Made by a program: the position numbers and the translations under genes | Source of the DNA: Thermoplasmatales archaeon | Lineage (GTDB): Archaea > Thermoplasmatota > Thermoplasmata > Thermoplasmatales > GCA-001856825 | DNA length: 64,000 bases | Assembly: GCA_026127935.1 (NCBI GenBank) | Contig: JAJSLL010000007.1 | Coordinates: 1-64,000, forward strand | Direction: 5' to 3' | The notes under the pieces: generated by a model | Seen by the model: the letters and a program-made list of their open reading frames with translations, nothing else | Told to the model about the DNA's origin: nothing | Database searches by the model: none | In this document: positions 42,873 through 50,736 of the stretch, one piece after another | Layout of the letters: each line of letters starts with the position of its first letter | Position numbering within the stretch: position 1 is the stretch's first letter

Positions 42873-43844
42873 TCAGATGTGGAGGTATGCGTTGACTTTG
42901 TCTACGCTCTCTTTGACGTGACCAACGGTGACATCCCAGAGTTTTCTTTCATCTTCATTAAAAGACATTTTGTAAATTTGTTCCACTCCGGACTTTCCAA
43001 TCTTGATAGGCACTCCGACGAATAATCCATCGGCTCCATAGTACTTTCCAAGTTCCCCATCCAGTAAAACAGGAGAAGTGACTACCCTCTTCTTGTCTTT
43101 CAGAATCGATTCCACCATTACAGTTACTGCTATTCCCGGTGCGTAGTATGCAGAACCAGTCTTCAGGTAAGAGACAATTTCTCCCCCGCCGCCTCTAGTC
43201 CTTGTTACGATTGCGTCAATCTTCTCCTTTGGAAGAAGTTCTGTGATCGGTATTCCTCCAACAGTGCAGTACCTAACAAAAGGAACCATGTCGTCCCCAT
43301 GCCCTCCAATTACGAATGCGACCACATCATCGACGGACACTCCGAGTTCCTTGGCCACAAACGTTCTGAACCTTCCGCTGTCTAGGGTACCACCCATTCC
43401 CATTATCTTGTGCTTCTTTGGAGAAATTGTCTTGTATGTTGCATAGGTCATTATATCCATTGGATTCGTCACAACGAGTATCGTTGCGTTCGGGGAGTAT
43501 TTCTTTATGTTTTCTGCCGCACTCTTTATGATATCCACATTCTTGTAAAGAAGGTCATCTCTACTCATCCCTGGCTTTCTGGCGAGCCCTGCAGTGATTA
43601 CTACTACTTCTGAGTTCTTCAGATTCTCGTAGTTCTCTCCGTTAGGTCCTACAGTGTAACCTTCCATGAATGAGTCTGAGCCCCAGTGAGGCATTGCTTC
43701 CATTATGTCGAGACTCTTTCCCTTTGCCACTCCATCAACTACATCGAACAGGTATATGTCCGCAAGTTCCTTGATTGCGATGTGTTCTGCGACCATTGCC
43801 CCTACTTGGCCAGCGCCTATTACAGAAACTTTTGGTAAAGACAT
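42873..43844 (-). CDS. mdh: NAD-type malate dehydrogenase (LDH/MDH family)
   Basis: This 323-residue protein has GAGQVGAMVAEHIA (Rossmann loop), LFDVVDG (acidic residue at the beta2 end, indicating NAD), ITAGLARKPGMSRDDL (substrate Arg loop), VTNPMDIMTY and GGHGDDMVPF with the catalytic His. The R-K-P-G-M-S-R substrate loop fits malate rather than lactate. It interconverts malate and oxaloacetate. It is convergent with citrate synthase (150 bases apart) and shares an upstream motif with it. Confidence 0.95.
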   Translation of the reverse strand: MSLPKVSVIGAGQVGAMVAEHIAIKELADIYLFDVVDGVAKGKSLDIMEAMPHWGSDSFMEGYTVGPNGENYENLKNSEVVVITAGLARKPGMSRDDLLYKNVDIIKSAAENIKKYSPNATILVVTNPMDIMTYATYKTISPKKHKIMGMGGTLDSGRFRTFVAKELGVSVDDVVAFVIGGHGDDMVPFVRYCTVGGIPITELLPKEKIDAIVTRTRGGGGEIVSYLKTGSAYYAPGIAVTVMVESILKDKKRVVTSPVLLDGELGKYYGADGLFVGVPIKIGKSGVEQIYKMSFNEDERKLWDVTVGHVKESVDKVNAYLHI

Positions 43845-43855
43845 TTTAGATCACA
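43845..43855 (-). promoter_or_regulatory. TGTGATCTAAA motif abutting the malate dehydrogenase start
   Basis: Read on the minus strand, TGTGATCTAAA lies directly before the ATG (43844). The identical 11-mer occurs at 41555-41565, at the start of citrate synthase. The TATA-like TATAATTAAG is about 20 bases upstream. A shared DNA site or mRNA leader for co-regulation of two TCA-cycle genes is inferred. Confidence 0.5.
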
Positions 43856-43934
43856 ATACTTAATTATAGAACAGTGCAAAAACCTTTCACTCTAAGGCAA
43901 TAATTAAAACGTGGAAAATATACGGAAGATGCAA

Positions 43935-44009
43935 GGGCGCATGGCCTAGTTTGGATAGGGCAATGGCCTCCTAAGCCATAGGTCGAGGGTTCAAATCCCT
44001 CTGCGCCCG
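43935..44009 (+). tRNA. tRNA-Arg (anticodon CCT)
   Basis: The cloverleaf is complete: acceptor GGGCGCA/TGCGCCC with discriminator G; D-stem GCCT/GGGC; anticodon stem ATGGC/GCCAT with loop CTCCTAA, anticodon CCT (reads AGG, Arg); five-base variable region; T-arm GAGGG-TTCAAAT-CCCTC. No CCA is encoded and no intron is present. AGG is a frequent Arg codon in the genes of this window. Confidence 0.95.
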
Positions 44010-44031
44010 TATTGTTCCGTTCATCATCCAC

Positions 44032-44268
44032 ATGTTTTTGAACCTCTCCTCTCATCTCTCCCTTCTCGTTGCGAAACAAGGCGTTATGACCCTATCTCGC
44101 TTCTTCAACACTGACCCTTTAGAGTTCTCTTGTCCTCATACTAAGGATTATCAGGAAGCCAAAGATTGTTGCATACTTCAACCTGAGACCCTTACCTGGG
44201 ATGAATTTATGATGATCTTGAGACAAAGAAAACGGAAAACTACTGCAATAGCACGAACTGACCAGTAG
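44032..44268 (+). CDS. Doubtful small ORF after tRNA-Arg
   Basis: A 78-codon frame from ATG 44032 follows the tRNA by 22 bases; a shorter start is the ATG at 44086 (MTLSRFFNTDPLEFSCPHTKDY...). It includes Cys residues (CPHTKD, DCCIL) and a basic end (RQRKRKTT). No family is recognised. The region may be a former gene or noncoding. Integration next to tRNA genes is common, but no integrase or att duplication is seen here. Confidence 0.25.
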   Translation: MFLNLSSHLSLLVAKQGVMTLSRFFNTDPLEFSCPHTKDYQEAKDCCILQPETLTWDEFMMILRQRKRKTTAIARTDQ

Positions 44269-44284
44269 GTATGAATTACAGGAT

Positions 44285-45001
44285 CTAAATTTTTAGTTCA
44301 AAAAGAGATGCAGCAGCAAAGTCCTCAAATGGTTTGAGAAACTTCGCGACCTGATCTCGCCATTTAGATGGAACGGCTACATAACCAGAATTCGTGACGC
44401 TCAACGTTTTGAGTTCTCCGCTAATTATAATGGTCTGAAATGCGTTGTTATTGGGTCTATCTTTCTCAATAACTATTACCCCTTCCCTTTCTTTTACAGA
44501 AAGATCGCTCAATCTGTAGTCCTTCAATCGAACGAATGCCCAACCAGCGCCAACGTACATATCCTCTTCAAGGTTGGAAAGTTGCCAGCCAGAAGTATCG
44601 ATTAGTCCGCAGAAGATACTGTAATCTTCCCTAAACTCGAAACCCAGCTTCTTTACAAGGTTAATAGATTTATGATTCGATGGTTCTACGAACATCCTTG
44701 CAAACTTGAAACCTCTTTTCTTTGCCAGTTCCAGAGCAAATTTTGTAATATCTTCACCTATTCCTTTCCTTCTGTGTGATGGATGTACTCTTAGTGCGCT
44801 TAACCACATAGACCCGTCTCCAGCATCTTCAGCCTTTGCAAATCCGAGTACACTTTCACCCTCTGCAACCATGGTATAACCGCTTTCCAAGAACTCTATT
44901 CCAGTATCGTTGATCCAATCGCTATATCCAGATATTCTAGAAAGGTTGCTGATCGACCCCCAATCTTCCTTTGTAGCGATCCTGATAATCACCCTGAACA
45001 A
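44285..45001 (-). CDS. GNAT N-acetyltransferase with C-terminal extension
   Basis: This 238-residue protein has an N-terminal GNAT domain (MWLSALRVHPSHRRKGIGEDITKFALELAKKRG; RRKGIG acetyl-CoA loop) and FVEPSNHKSINLVKKLGFEFREDY. About 100 further residues (from about 130) do not match a known domain. The substrate is unknown. The ATG at 45001 may be preceded by several in-frame alternatives, none better. Confidence 0.82.
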   Translation of the reverse strand: MFRVIIRIATKEDWGSISNLSRISGYSDWINDTGIEFLESGYTMVAEGESVLGFAKAEDAGDGSMWLSALRVHPSHRRKGIGEDITKFALELAKKRGFKFARMFVEPSNHKSINLVKKLGFEFREDYSIFCGLIDTSGWQLSNLEEDMYVGAGWAFVRLKDYRLSDLSVKEREGVIVIEKDRPNNNAFQTIIISGELKTLSVTNSGYVAVPSKWRDQVAKFLKPFEDFAAASLFELKI

Positions 45002-45241
45002 TGTTCTCTTGACATTTCTATCTTATGCCCCAATGACCTCTCTGGCGAAGAATTGATATTACGGATGAAAATTGGAAGAAGGTATAATTTCATAAATTAT
45101 TCAAGAATAAACAGACTCAATTATTTAGACATTAGAATCGAAATAACAATCGACTGACCTGCTGCCTTCCTTGATAATAGAAGTTCATTCAGTCATTAAA
45201 TTAGTTAGAGTTTTTATATTAGATTAACTGTAAAGCAATGA

Positions 45242-46429
45242 TTGATAGACCTAATTACAGAGATTCTGGTCCTTCTGATCGTCGCGATAGGACTGGGGGA
45301 AATATTCCACGCATTCTCTCTTCCAGAGGTGGTGGGCGCGATCATAGCTGGGGTACTGTTAGGTCCGGCCATATCGGGCCTCATAGTTCCATCAGCTGCA
45401 CTTTCTACCATAAGTGTTCTAGCTCTATTTTTCATTATGCTTCAGATTGGAATTGAAGCATCAGCAGACATTTTCTCAAAGAACATCAGATACGTTACAG
45501 GGTTCGCAATAACGGCCTTCATTGTCCCTTTCATAGTGATGTCCGTTGGTTCATTGTTTATTTTTAGGCTGCCGTACTTAGAGGCTGTAAGTACCTCTCT
45601 ATCGGTTAGCATACCCTCCATTTCAATAGCTTCAGTGTTGCTGGTCAGATCTGGACTGATAAGAACCGAAGATGGATTCAAACTTCTCGGAGGGGTTGCA
45701 ATGAGTGACGCTGTGGCTTTCATCATCTTTGTCTCATTCCACAGACCGCTCTTGACCATAGGTATTGATTCCGCTGCTCTGGCGACATTCGTAGTTGCAT
45801 TGTACTTTCTCGACATGTTCCTCAAGTCAAAGTCGTTTCTTTTGATTAGCTGGCTGGACAGAGTCACCAAGATTGAGAAAGAAGGAGTCATCTTTGCAAT
45901 AGTGATACTGATGGGACTTGCTGCATCTGTACTCTTTGAATTTATAGGAATTACCTTCGTTCTGGGAGCCTTCTTCTCTGGACTGATCATTCATCAGAAT
46001 TCGATTGGGGAACAGGCGTACGGAGTGCTTAAGCGAACTTTCCAGCGAATAAATTCCAGTTTCTTTATTCCGCTCTTCTTCAGCATCTCTGGTCTGGAAG
46101 TGTCAATCTTCCCGCTTTCGACACTCCCCTATATGTTGTTTCTGATATTGATCACTGTCTCTATCGGAGGGTTTGCGGCCTACATGTTTTCAAGAAAATA
46201 CATGAAGAGCATAACCCCGGGAACATCACTTGGGATCTTTGGAGGCAGGGGAGCTGTTGGCATAATCATAGCTTCTATCGCCCTGTCTAAGGGATTTATC
46301 ACTAATACATACTATTCAGTTGCAATATTTGCCACCGTGATAATGGCATTGACGTTCACCCTTGTATTCAGTCACTTCATGAAAAAAAATCCTCCCACAA
46401 AGACAGGTGTTCCCATTAGAAATGGATAA
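45242..46429 (+). CDS. Kef/CPA2-type cation-proton antiporter membrane protein
   Basis: This 395-residue protein has about 11-12 membrane helices typical of the NhaA/Kef (CPA2) antiporters: IGLGEIFHAFSLPEVVGAIIAGVLLGPAIS at the N-terminus, FIMLQIGIEAS, LGGVAMSDAVAFIIF, FVLGAFFSGLII and GIFGGRGAVGIIIASIALSKGF. No C-terminal TrkA-N domain is attached. It probably exchanges Na+ or K+ for H+, relevant for pH homeostasis in acid. The TTG start is about 26 bases after TTTTTATATT, consistent with a leaderless mRNA. Confidence 0.88.
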   Translation: MIDLITEILVLLIVAIGLGEIFHAFSLPEVVGAIIAGVLLGPAISGLIVPSAALSTISVLALFFIMLQIGIEASADIFSKNIRYVTGFAITAFIVPFIVMSVGSLFIFRLPYLEAVSTSLSVSIPSISIASVLLVRSGLIRTEDGFKLLGGVAMSDAVAFIIFVSFHRPLLTIGIDSAALATFVVALYFLDMFLKSKSFLLISWLDRVTKIEKEGVIFAIVILMGLAASVLFEFIGITFVLGAFFSGLIIHQNSIGEQAYGVLKRTFQRINSSFFIPLFFSISGLEVSIFPLSTLPYMLFLILITVSIGGFAAYMFSRKYMKSITPGTSLGIFGGRGAVGIIIASIALSKGFITNTYYSVAIFATVIMALTFTLVFSHFMKKNPPTKTGVPIRNG

Positions 46430-46490
46430 TACTTTGTTGTTCGTGACAACGTAGAAAGTTAATTAAGATCTTTACTTACTATGGAAGGCA

Positions 46491-47058
46491 TTGATTCCCG
46501 ATTCTGTCTTTCAGAAGTTCCCAGTGTTGTACACAGACCGGTTAGAATTAAGGCAAGTTAGGGTGGGGGACGAAGATGACATCTATTCTTTCAAGTCCGA
46601 CGACTCGGTTACTGCGCCCTACTTCGCCTAACCTTATTCGAGTAAGTCTCCGTGCTGTGACCTGGATTAAGACCCTAGTAGAGAATTACAAAGAGAAACA
46701 GAGCATGATGTGGATGATAGTTCTTAGGGGCAGCAATAAAGTGATTGGAGATTGCAGTATTTGGCATCTGGACATTGAGTCTGGATGTGGAGAACTGTGA
46801 TATGAACTTCATCGTGATTATTGGAGAAAGTGGTTAGCCTCAGAAGTGGTAAGGGCAGTCATTGAGTACGGATTCACTACCTTGAATTTGAACAGAATAA
46901 AAGCAGCCCCGTTCAAGAAAAATGGTCCTTCATCCAAATTGTTGGAAAGATTTGGATTCAAGCTCGAAGGCGATCTCAGGGAAAAGTGTGTCCTCAGAGG
47001 AGAATCCTACGACCAGTTATATTATGGCCTACTTAGAAATGAATGGGAAAATCGCTGA
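46491..47058 (+). pseudogene. Decayed RimJ/RimL-type acetyltransferase gene
   Basis: Starting with a TTG at 46491, FPVLYTDRLELRQVRVGDEDDIYSF is the typical start of RimJ/RimL acetyltransferases; that frame ends at a TAA near 46629. The next part (GSNKVIGDCSIWHLD) is in another frame and is stopped by TGA at 46798-46800; beyond it, in the same frame, YELHRDYWRKW...VVRAVIEYGF and KLLERFGFKLEGDLREK...DQLYYGLLRNEW continue to 47058. At least one frameshift and one stop break the gene. The function would have been N-acetylation of a protein or small molecule. Confidence 0.75.
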
Positions 47059-47226
47059 GATCAGTCGCCTGTCAAGGTTGAATCTCACCCTGTTTCTGAA
47101 AGTCGAAACATCATACAGTTCAGAGCAGGTGATGGAGAGGCAGCTGCTACAAGGGTCAGCTCAATGTTCGCAACATCATGTCCAGGACCAAGAAAAGCGA
47201 AATACCCCTAGCAGATACATATTCAA

Positions 47227-47805
47227 ATGGGTGCTTCGTCATCTTTCGGCCCGATGCCCGACAAAGTTGTGGTTGTGTTAGGTAATCGTCTCTTGTCAAA
47301 CGAAATTCATGTTGAACTTAGGGGGAGAATGGATACGGCAATAGAGTTGTGGTCCACTCTCAGCAATTCACTGTTTCTTGTTTCGGGAGGGAGGACAAAT
47401 CCCTCGATATCGAAGACCGAGGGCGAGGCAATGCGTGATTATGCAACTGAGAAAGATGTTCCCTCGAATTACATCTTGGTTGAAAGTGAAGCTCTCGACA
47501 CGATAGGAAATGGTTACTTCACAAGAAAGATATTGGACAACTTTCCGGATATTGTATCCGTTTATACTGTAACATCTTGTTATCACGCACCACGTGCCGA
47601 GTATATTTTCAAATTGTGCCTCGGACCCAAATACATCCTTGATTCCAAGACCTGTTTCAAATCTGACAGGAAAGCGGATGAATCTGAACGCAAGGGTTTC
47701 GAGAATGCTCAGGAATTTTTCTCTGGGATAACTCCGGGATCGATTGAGGAAATTGGACAGAGACTCAAGAAAAGTCACTCTTTGTACAAAGACCTTCATA
47801 ACTGA
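47227..47805 (+). CDS. DUF218 (YdcF/SanA/ElyC-like) protein
   Basis: This 192-residue protein has the DUF218 pattern: KVVVVLGNRL, a FLVSGGRTN loop, KTEGEAMRDYATEKDVP, NYILVESEALDTIGNGYFTRKIL and VYTVTSCYHAPRAEYIF. Bacterial relatives (SanA, ElyC) act in envelope matters and YdcF binds S-adenosylmethionine; the archaeal role is unknown. The true start is either ATG 47227 or the ATG at 47254 (MPDKVVVVL). No signal peptide is present. Confidence 0.8.
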   Translation: MGASSSFGPMPDKVVVVLGNRLLSNEIHVELRGRMDTAIELWSTLSNSLFLVSGGRTNPSISKTEGEAMRDYATEKDVPSNYILVESEALDTIGNGYFTRKILDNFPDIVSVYTVTSCYHAPRAEYIFKLCLGPKYILDSKTCFKSDRKADESERKGFENAQEFFSGITPGSIEEIGQRLKKSHSLYKDLHN

Positions 47806-47913
47806 GTGGTGCTGGAGAAAATAATTACAGTATCACTTTTCTGAAGGAAACACATTTTAACAGTAAAAGGAGTAAAGAATAAAAAAGGAAAACGCTGTGA
47901 CTCGTATCGGAGG

Positions 47914-48717
47914 TCAGTCTCTGATCTCTTTCTCCACAAGAATCGCGGTTAGCAGCATTAACACTCCTGCGAGTATCGCCAATCCGCCAAGCCACTGCCC
48001 TACCTGAGTCCACTGGGAGGCTGTAAGACTTCCATTTATTATGACCATCCTAATTGCCTCGGCAGACCAGGAAACAGGATTATACTTCGCCACATTCGCT
48101 AGCCATGGAGCCATCATGGATGGCGAAAACATTGCATAACTCACGAACATCAACGGAAGATTCACCAGATTCACTATGCCGAATATGGAGTTCATGTTCG
48201 TCATTCGTGTTGCTATGACACTGAATATCGAAGAGAATATGAACGCTACAAGGACTATCGCCGTTGCAAGCACGAGAACGTCTATTATCGTGAATCCGTG
48301 AACGAATTTCAGTCCGTTCGGTATGAGATACGCGGCCACGATCAGGATGACCACTTGAGGCATGATCCTGACGACTGAGGATATAATTTTCGAGAAAACT
48401 ATTGAACTTCTCCTGATAGGGGAAGAAAGGAATCTTCCCATCGGGCCGAGTCTTCTGTCGAATATTATCTGCGTTCCTGCAAACATTGCAGTGAAGAGAC
48501 CCATTGTGGTCAGAACCCCTCCGACTATATACGTTATGTAATTGGGTGCTCCTCCTAGCACGGACGTGCTTGCACCAGGGAAGAACCTTGTGATGTCAAA
48601 TGCACTTCCAAACAGTGCAATCCAGAAGATTGGCTGGATCAGATTGGTGACAAAGAATATGGGATTCCTTACCCACTTCTTCAGTTCCCTGACAGTCAGG
48701 GGCCCCAGTCCGCTCAT
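47914..48717 (-). CDS. ABC-2 type transporter permease (DrrB-like)
   Basis: This 267-residue protein has six membrane helices and the ABC-2 family look: VRNPIFFVTNLIQPIFWIALFGSAF at the front, GVLTTMGLFTAMFAGTQIIFDRRLGPMGRFLSSPIRRSSIVFSKI, and SWSAEAIRMVI. It would form an efflux pump with the ATPase encoded just upstream (overlap of four bases). The substrate is unknown; drugs, lipids or polyketide-like compounds are typical for the DrrAB group. Confidence 0.88.
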   Translation of the reverse strand: MSGLGPLTVRELKKWVRNPIFFVTNLIQPIFWIALFGSAFDITRFFPGASTSVLGGAPNYITYIVGGVLTTMGLFTAMFAGTQIIFDRRLGPMGRFLSSPIRRSSIVFSKIISSVVRIMPQVVILIVAAYLIPNGLKFVHGFTIIDVLVLATAIVLVAFIFSSIFSVIATRMTNMNSIFGIVNLVNLPLMFVSYAMFSPSMMAPWLANVAKYNPVSWSAEAIRMVIINGSLTASQWTQVGQWLGGLAILAGVLMLLTAILVEKEIRD

Positions 48718-49712
48718 CGTCTCGCCCTCCTCATGTTCATTGCAACCTTCATTCTGTCCATTCCTCCTTCTTCTTCTCTAATCGATCTCCCAGTGTATTC
48801 TAGGAATACTTCATCAAGTGTTGGTTTCACCACGGTCAATTTGATCGTTGACAGCTTGTGTTGAGATATGAAATTGATAATTGCGGGAAGCGAGTCATCT
48901 GCATTTACAACCTTTATCTTGACCGTGTTCTGCCCCGCATCTGTTACCTCTACAGCATCAGGAATCGTTTTAATCAATTCAGCACTTTGTTGGTCTGAAA
49001 GGGTGATCGTGATAATATCCCCCTTAAGAGACGTCTTAAGCTCGGCTGGGCTTCCAGTTATCAAAACCTTGCCATGATCTATGATTGAAACCCTTGCGGC
49101 CAGTTCATCTATCTCCTCGAGATAGTGAGAGGTCAGTATGATTGTGACGTTGAGTCTCTTTTGGATTTCCTTCACATAGTTCCACATTTGCATTCTGGTC
49201 TGTACATCTAGACCTAGGGTCGGTTCATCTAGAAAGAGAATTCTTGGTTCGTGAACGAGACCTATGATCAGCTCGAGTCTCTTCCTCATGCCTCCTGAAT
49301 ATGTTCTTACATACCTGTCAGCTGCCTCTTCCAAGTCCACGAGTTTTAGTAAGGTTCTGATGTTCTCCTGTGCTTTTGCTCTGGGCACATCGTAGAACTG
49401 GGAAACCATCATCAAATTCTCCCGTCCAGTGAGATCTTCGTCCGCTGTGAAATCCTGCGGTACCACACCAATCAATTTTCGTACTGCCAACGAATTTTTC
49501 GCAATGTCAAAACCCCCAACCGTCGCAGTTCCTCCAGTGGGGGCGATTCTTGTTATCAGCATGTTTATTGTCGTCGTTTTGCCTGCACCGTTAGGACCCG
49601 CAAGACCGTATATTTCGCCTTCCTTAATTTCCAGGTTCAGATCTGAGACTGCTTTGATTTTCCCATTGTAGACTTTAGTTAGATTCTTAGTTTCTATAAT
49701 AGTTCCATTCAT
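48714..49712 (-). CDS. ABC transporter ATPase (DrrA-like)
   Basis: This 332-residue protein has Walker A GPNGAGKTTT, Q-loop VVPQDFTADEDLTGREN, signature YSGGMRKRLELI, Walker B RILFLDEPTLGLD and the DrrA-type C-terminal domain ending KPTLDEVFLEYTGRSIREEEGG. It powers export by the following permease. It overlaps the PadR gene stop by four bases. The three genes form one transcription unit, padR-ATPase-permease. Confidence 0.92.
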   Translation of the reverse strand: MNGTIIETKNLTKVYNGKIKAVSDLNLEIKEGEIYGLAGPNGAGKTTTINMLITRIAPTGGTATVGGFDIAKNSLAVRKLIGVVPQDFTADEDLTGRENLMMVSQFYDVPRAKAQENIRTLLKLVDLEEAADRYVRTYSGGMRKRLELIIGLVHEPRILFLDEPTLGLDVQTRMQMWNYVKEIQKRLNVTIILTSHYLEEIDELAARVSIIDHGKVLITGSPAELKTSLKGDIITITLSDQQSAELIKTIPDAVEVTDAGQNTVKIKVVNADDSLPAIINFISQHKLSTIKLTVVKPTLDEVFLEYTGRSIREEEGGMDRMKVAMNMRRARR

Positions 49713-50248
49713 TGTTTCACCACTTGGCTATCTGCCAATTTCTTTCTTGCATCTCTGAGGGTCTTCAACGTCTTTTCTAATTCCAGTTCGTAGGACATTA
49801 GGAATATTTCGAACTGTTTTTGATCTTCAGTTCCTTCCCGGATATTTTTGAGGTTTTCTTCAAGTGATTCCGACGTGCGTTGCGCAGAAGTGAGTATGAA
49901 CCTCATTCTTTCCTCTGGATTCTGTGCATCCATCCACAATTTCCCCATAAATTTGGCCATGGGTGAGCGTTCAAGATGCCTCGTTTTTATCTTGGCTATG
50001 AAGGTAGATCCTTTTTCTGTTATCCTGTACATAACCTTGCCGTTATCTTCATAACGTTCAATGAGCCCTCTGTGTTTCAACCGCTCTAGTGCTGGGTAAA
50101 TCGAGCCTGCACTTGGTTTCCAAGCCCCGTCCGTTCTCTCGGAAATCCAGTTAGCTACCTGGTTCCCGTAGATAGGACCATCCTTTGCCATAGATAGAAT
50201 TATGAAGAAGATGATCCCTCTATTCCATCGACCCTCTTCAGGTTCCAT
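49709..50248 (-). CDS. PadR family transcriptional regulator
   Basis: This 179-residue protein has a PadR winged helix: RGIIFFIILSMAKDGPIYGNQVANWISERTDGAWKPSAGSIYPALERLKHRGLIERYEDNGKVMYRITEKG, followed by a C-terminal coiled-coil dimerization helix. PadR proteins usually repress neighbouring efflux genes and let go on binding the toxic compound. It heads the exporter operon and has a palindrome over its promoter, so it probably represses itself and the exporter. Confidence 0.92.
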   Translation of the reverse strand: MEPEEGRWNRGIIFFIILSMAKDGPIYGNQVANWISERTDGAWKPSAGSIYPALERLKHRGLIERYEDNGKVMYRITEKGSTFIAKIKTRHLERSPMAKFMGKLWMDAQNPEERMRFILTSAQRTSESLEENLKNIREGTEDQKQFEIFLMSYELELEKTLKTLRDARKKLADSQVVKQ

Positions 50249-50261
50249 AACAGTAAATTCA

Positions 50262-50288
50262 ACAATATATATAACGATATCGATATCG
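50262..50288 (-). promoter_or_regulatory. TATA element with overlapping palindromic operator of the PadR operon
   Basis: On the minus strand, TTATATATATTG (50262-50273) is about 20 bases before the padR ATG. CGATATCGATATCG (50275-50288) is a perfect 14-base palindrome lying right over the region where TFB would bind (BRE). This is the expected place for a PadR operator, though only binding experiments could show it. Confidence 0.6.
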
Positions 50289-50700
50289 ATAATGATTTCG
50301 AGAGTTTTGCACTTTAACCTCTGGTAATAGGTTCAAAAAAACATTTTTGACGTTTAGTAAGTCACCCTGATTTCCTGCATCTTATCCAAGTTCCATCCAC
50401 AAGGTGGAGATTAATGAAAAGTCTGCCTCTTTGAGTTTTTACCCTCTCTTTTATCTTGATCGTGGTCATTGAATCTGAGAGCTCCTCGATTCCCCTAACT
50501 CTCTACGGACTGTGTTACTTACTTTTAGGTTAAGAGAGTGCAATTCTTCTCGTTGTCTACTCCACATTATCGCACTGAACGGCTCCGCTAAACATCCATT
50601 CGTTCGATTGGTCGACTTAGCCGATTTCCACTGTAATTGTCTCTCCTTCACGAAAAGCACGCATAATTCTTGCTCTCACCGATTATTAGGGTCAAAATGG
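50289..50700. other. Gene-poor region before the GH15 gene
   Basis: No gene with recognisable coding character is seen. A near-palindrome of 22 bases (GAATCTGAGA-GCTC-CTCGATTC type) is at 50471-50492. Short frames exist on both strands (for instance minus-strand 50466-50660, Arg/Ser-rich), but composition and lack of any family argue against genes. It may hold remains of an old element. Confidence 0.35.
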
Positions 50701-50736
50701 TTGAAAAGATTTTAATGATTATTGGGTTGGAGGAAG

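Noticed and set aside
43864-44079. Minus-strand ORF of 71 codons containing GAEGFEPSTYGL
   Set aside because: This is the well-known false protein made by translating the antisense of a tRNA gene; it lies over tRNA-Arg(CCT).
44032-44268. Integration site next to tRNA-Arg
   Set aside because: No integrase gene and no repeat of the tRNA 3' end downstream were found.
50466-50660. Minus-strand 64-codon ORF rich in Arg/Ser
   Set aside because: No promoter, ribosome binding site or family; composition is typical of a random antisense frame in a noncoding region.
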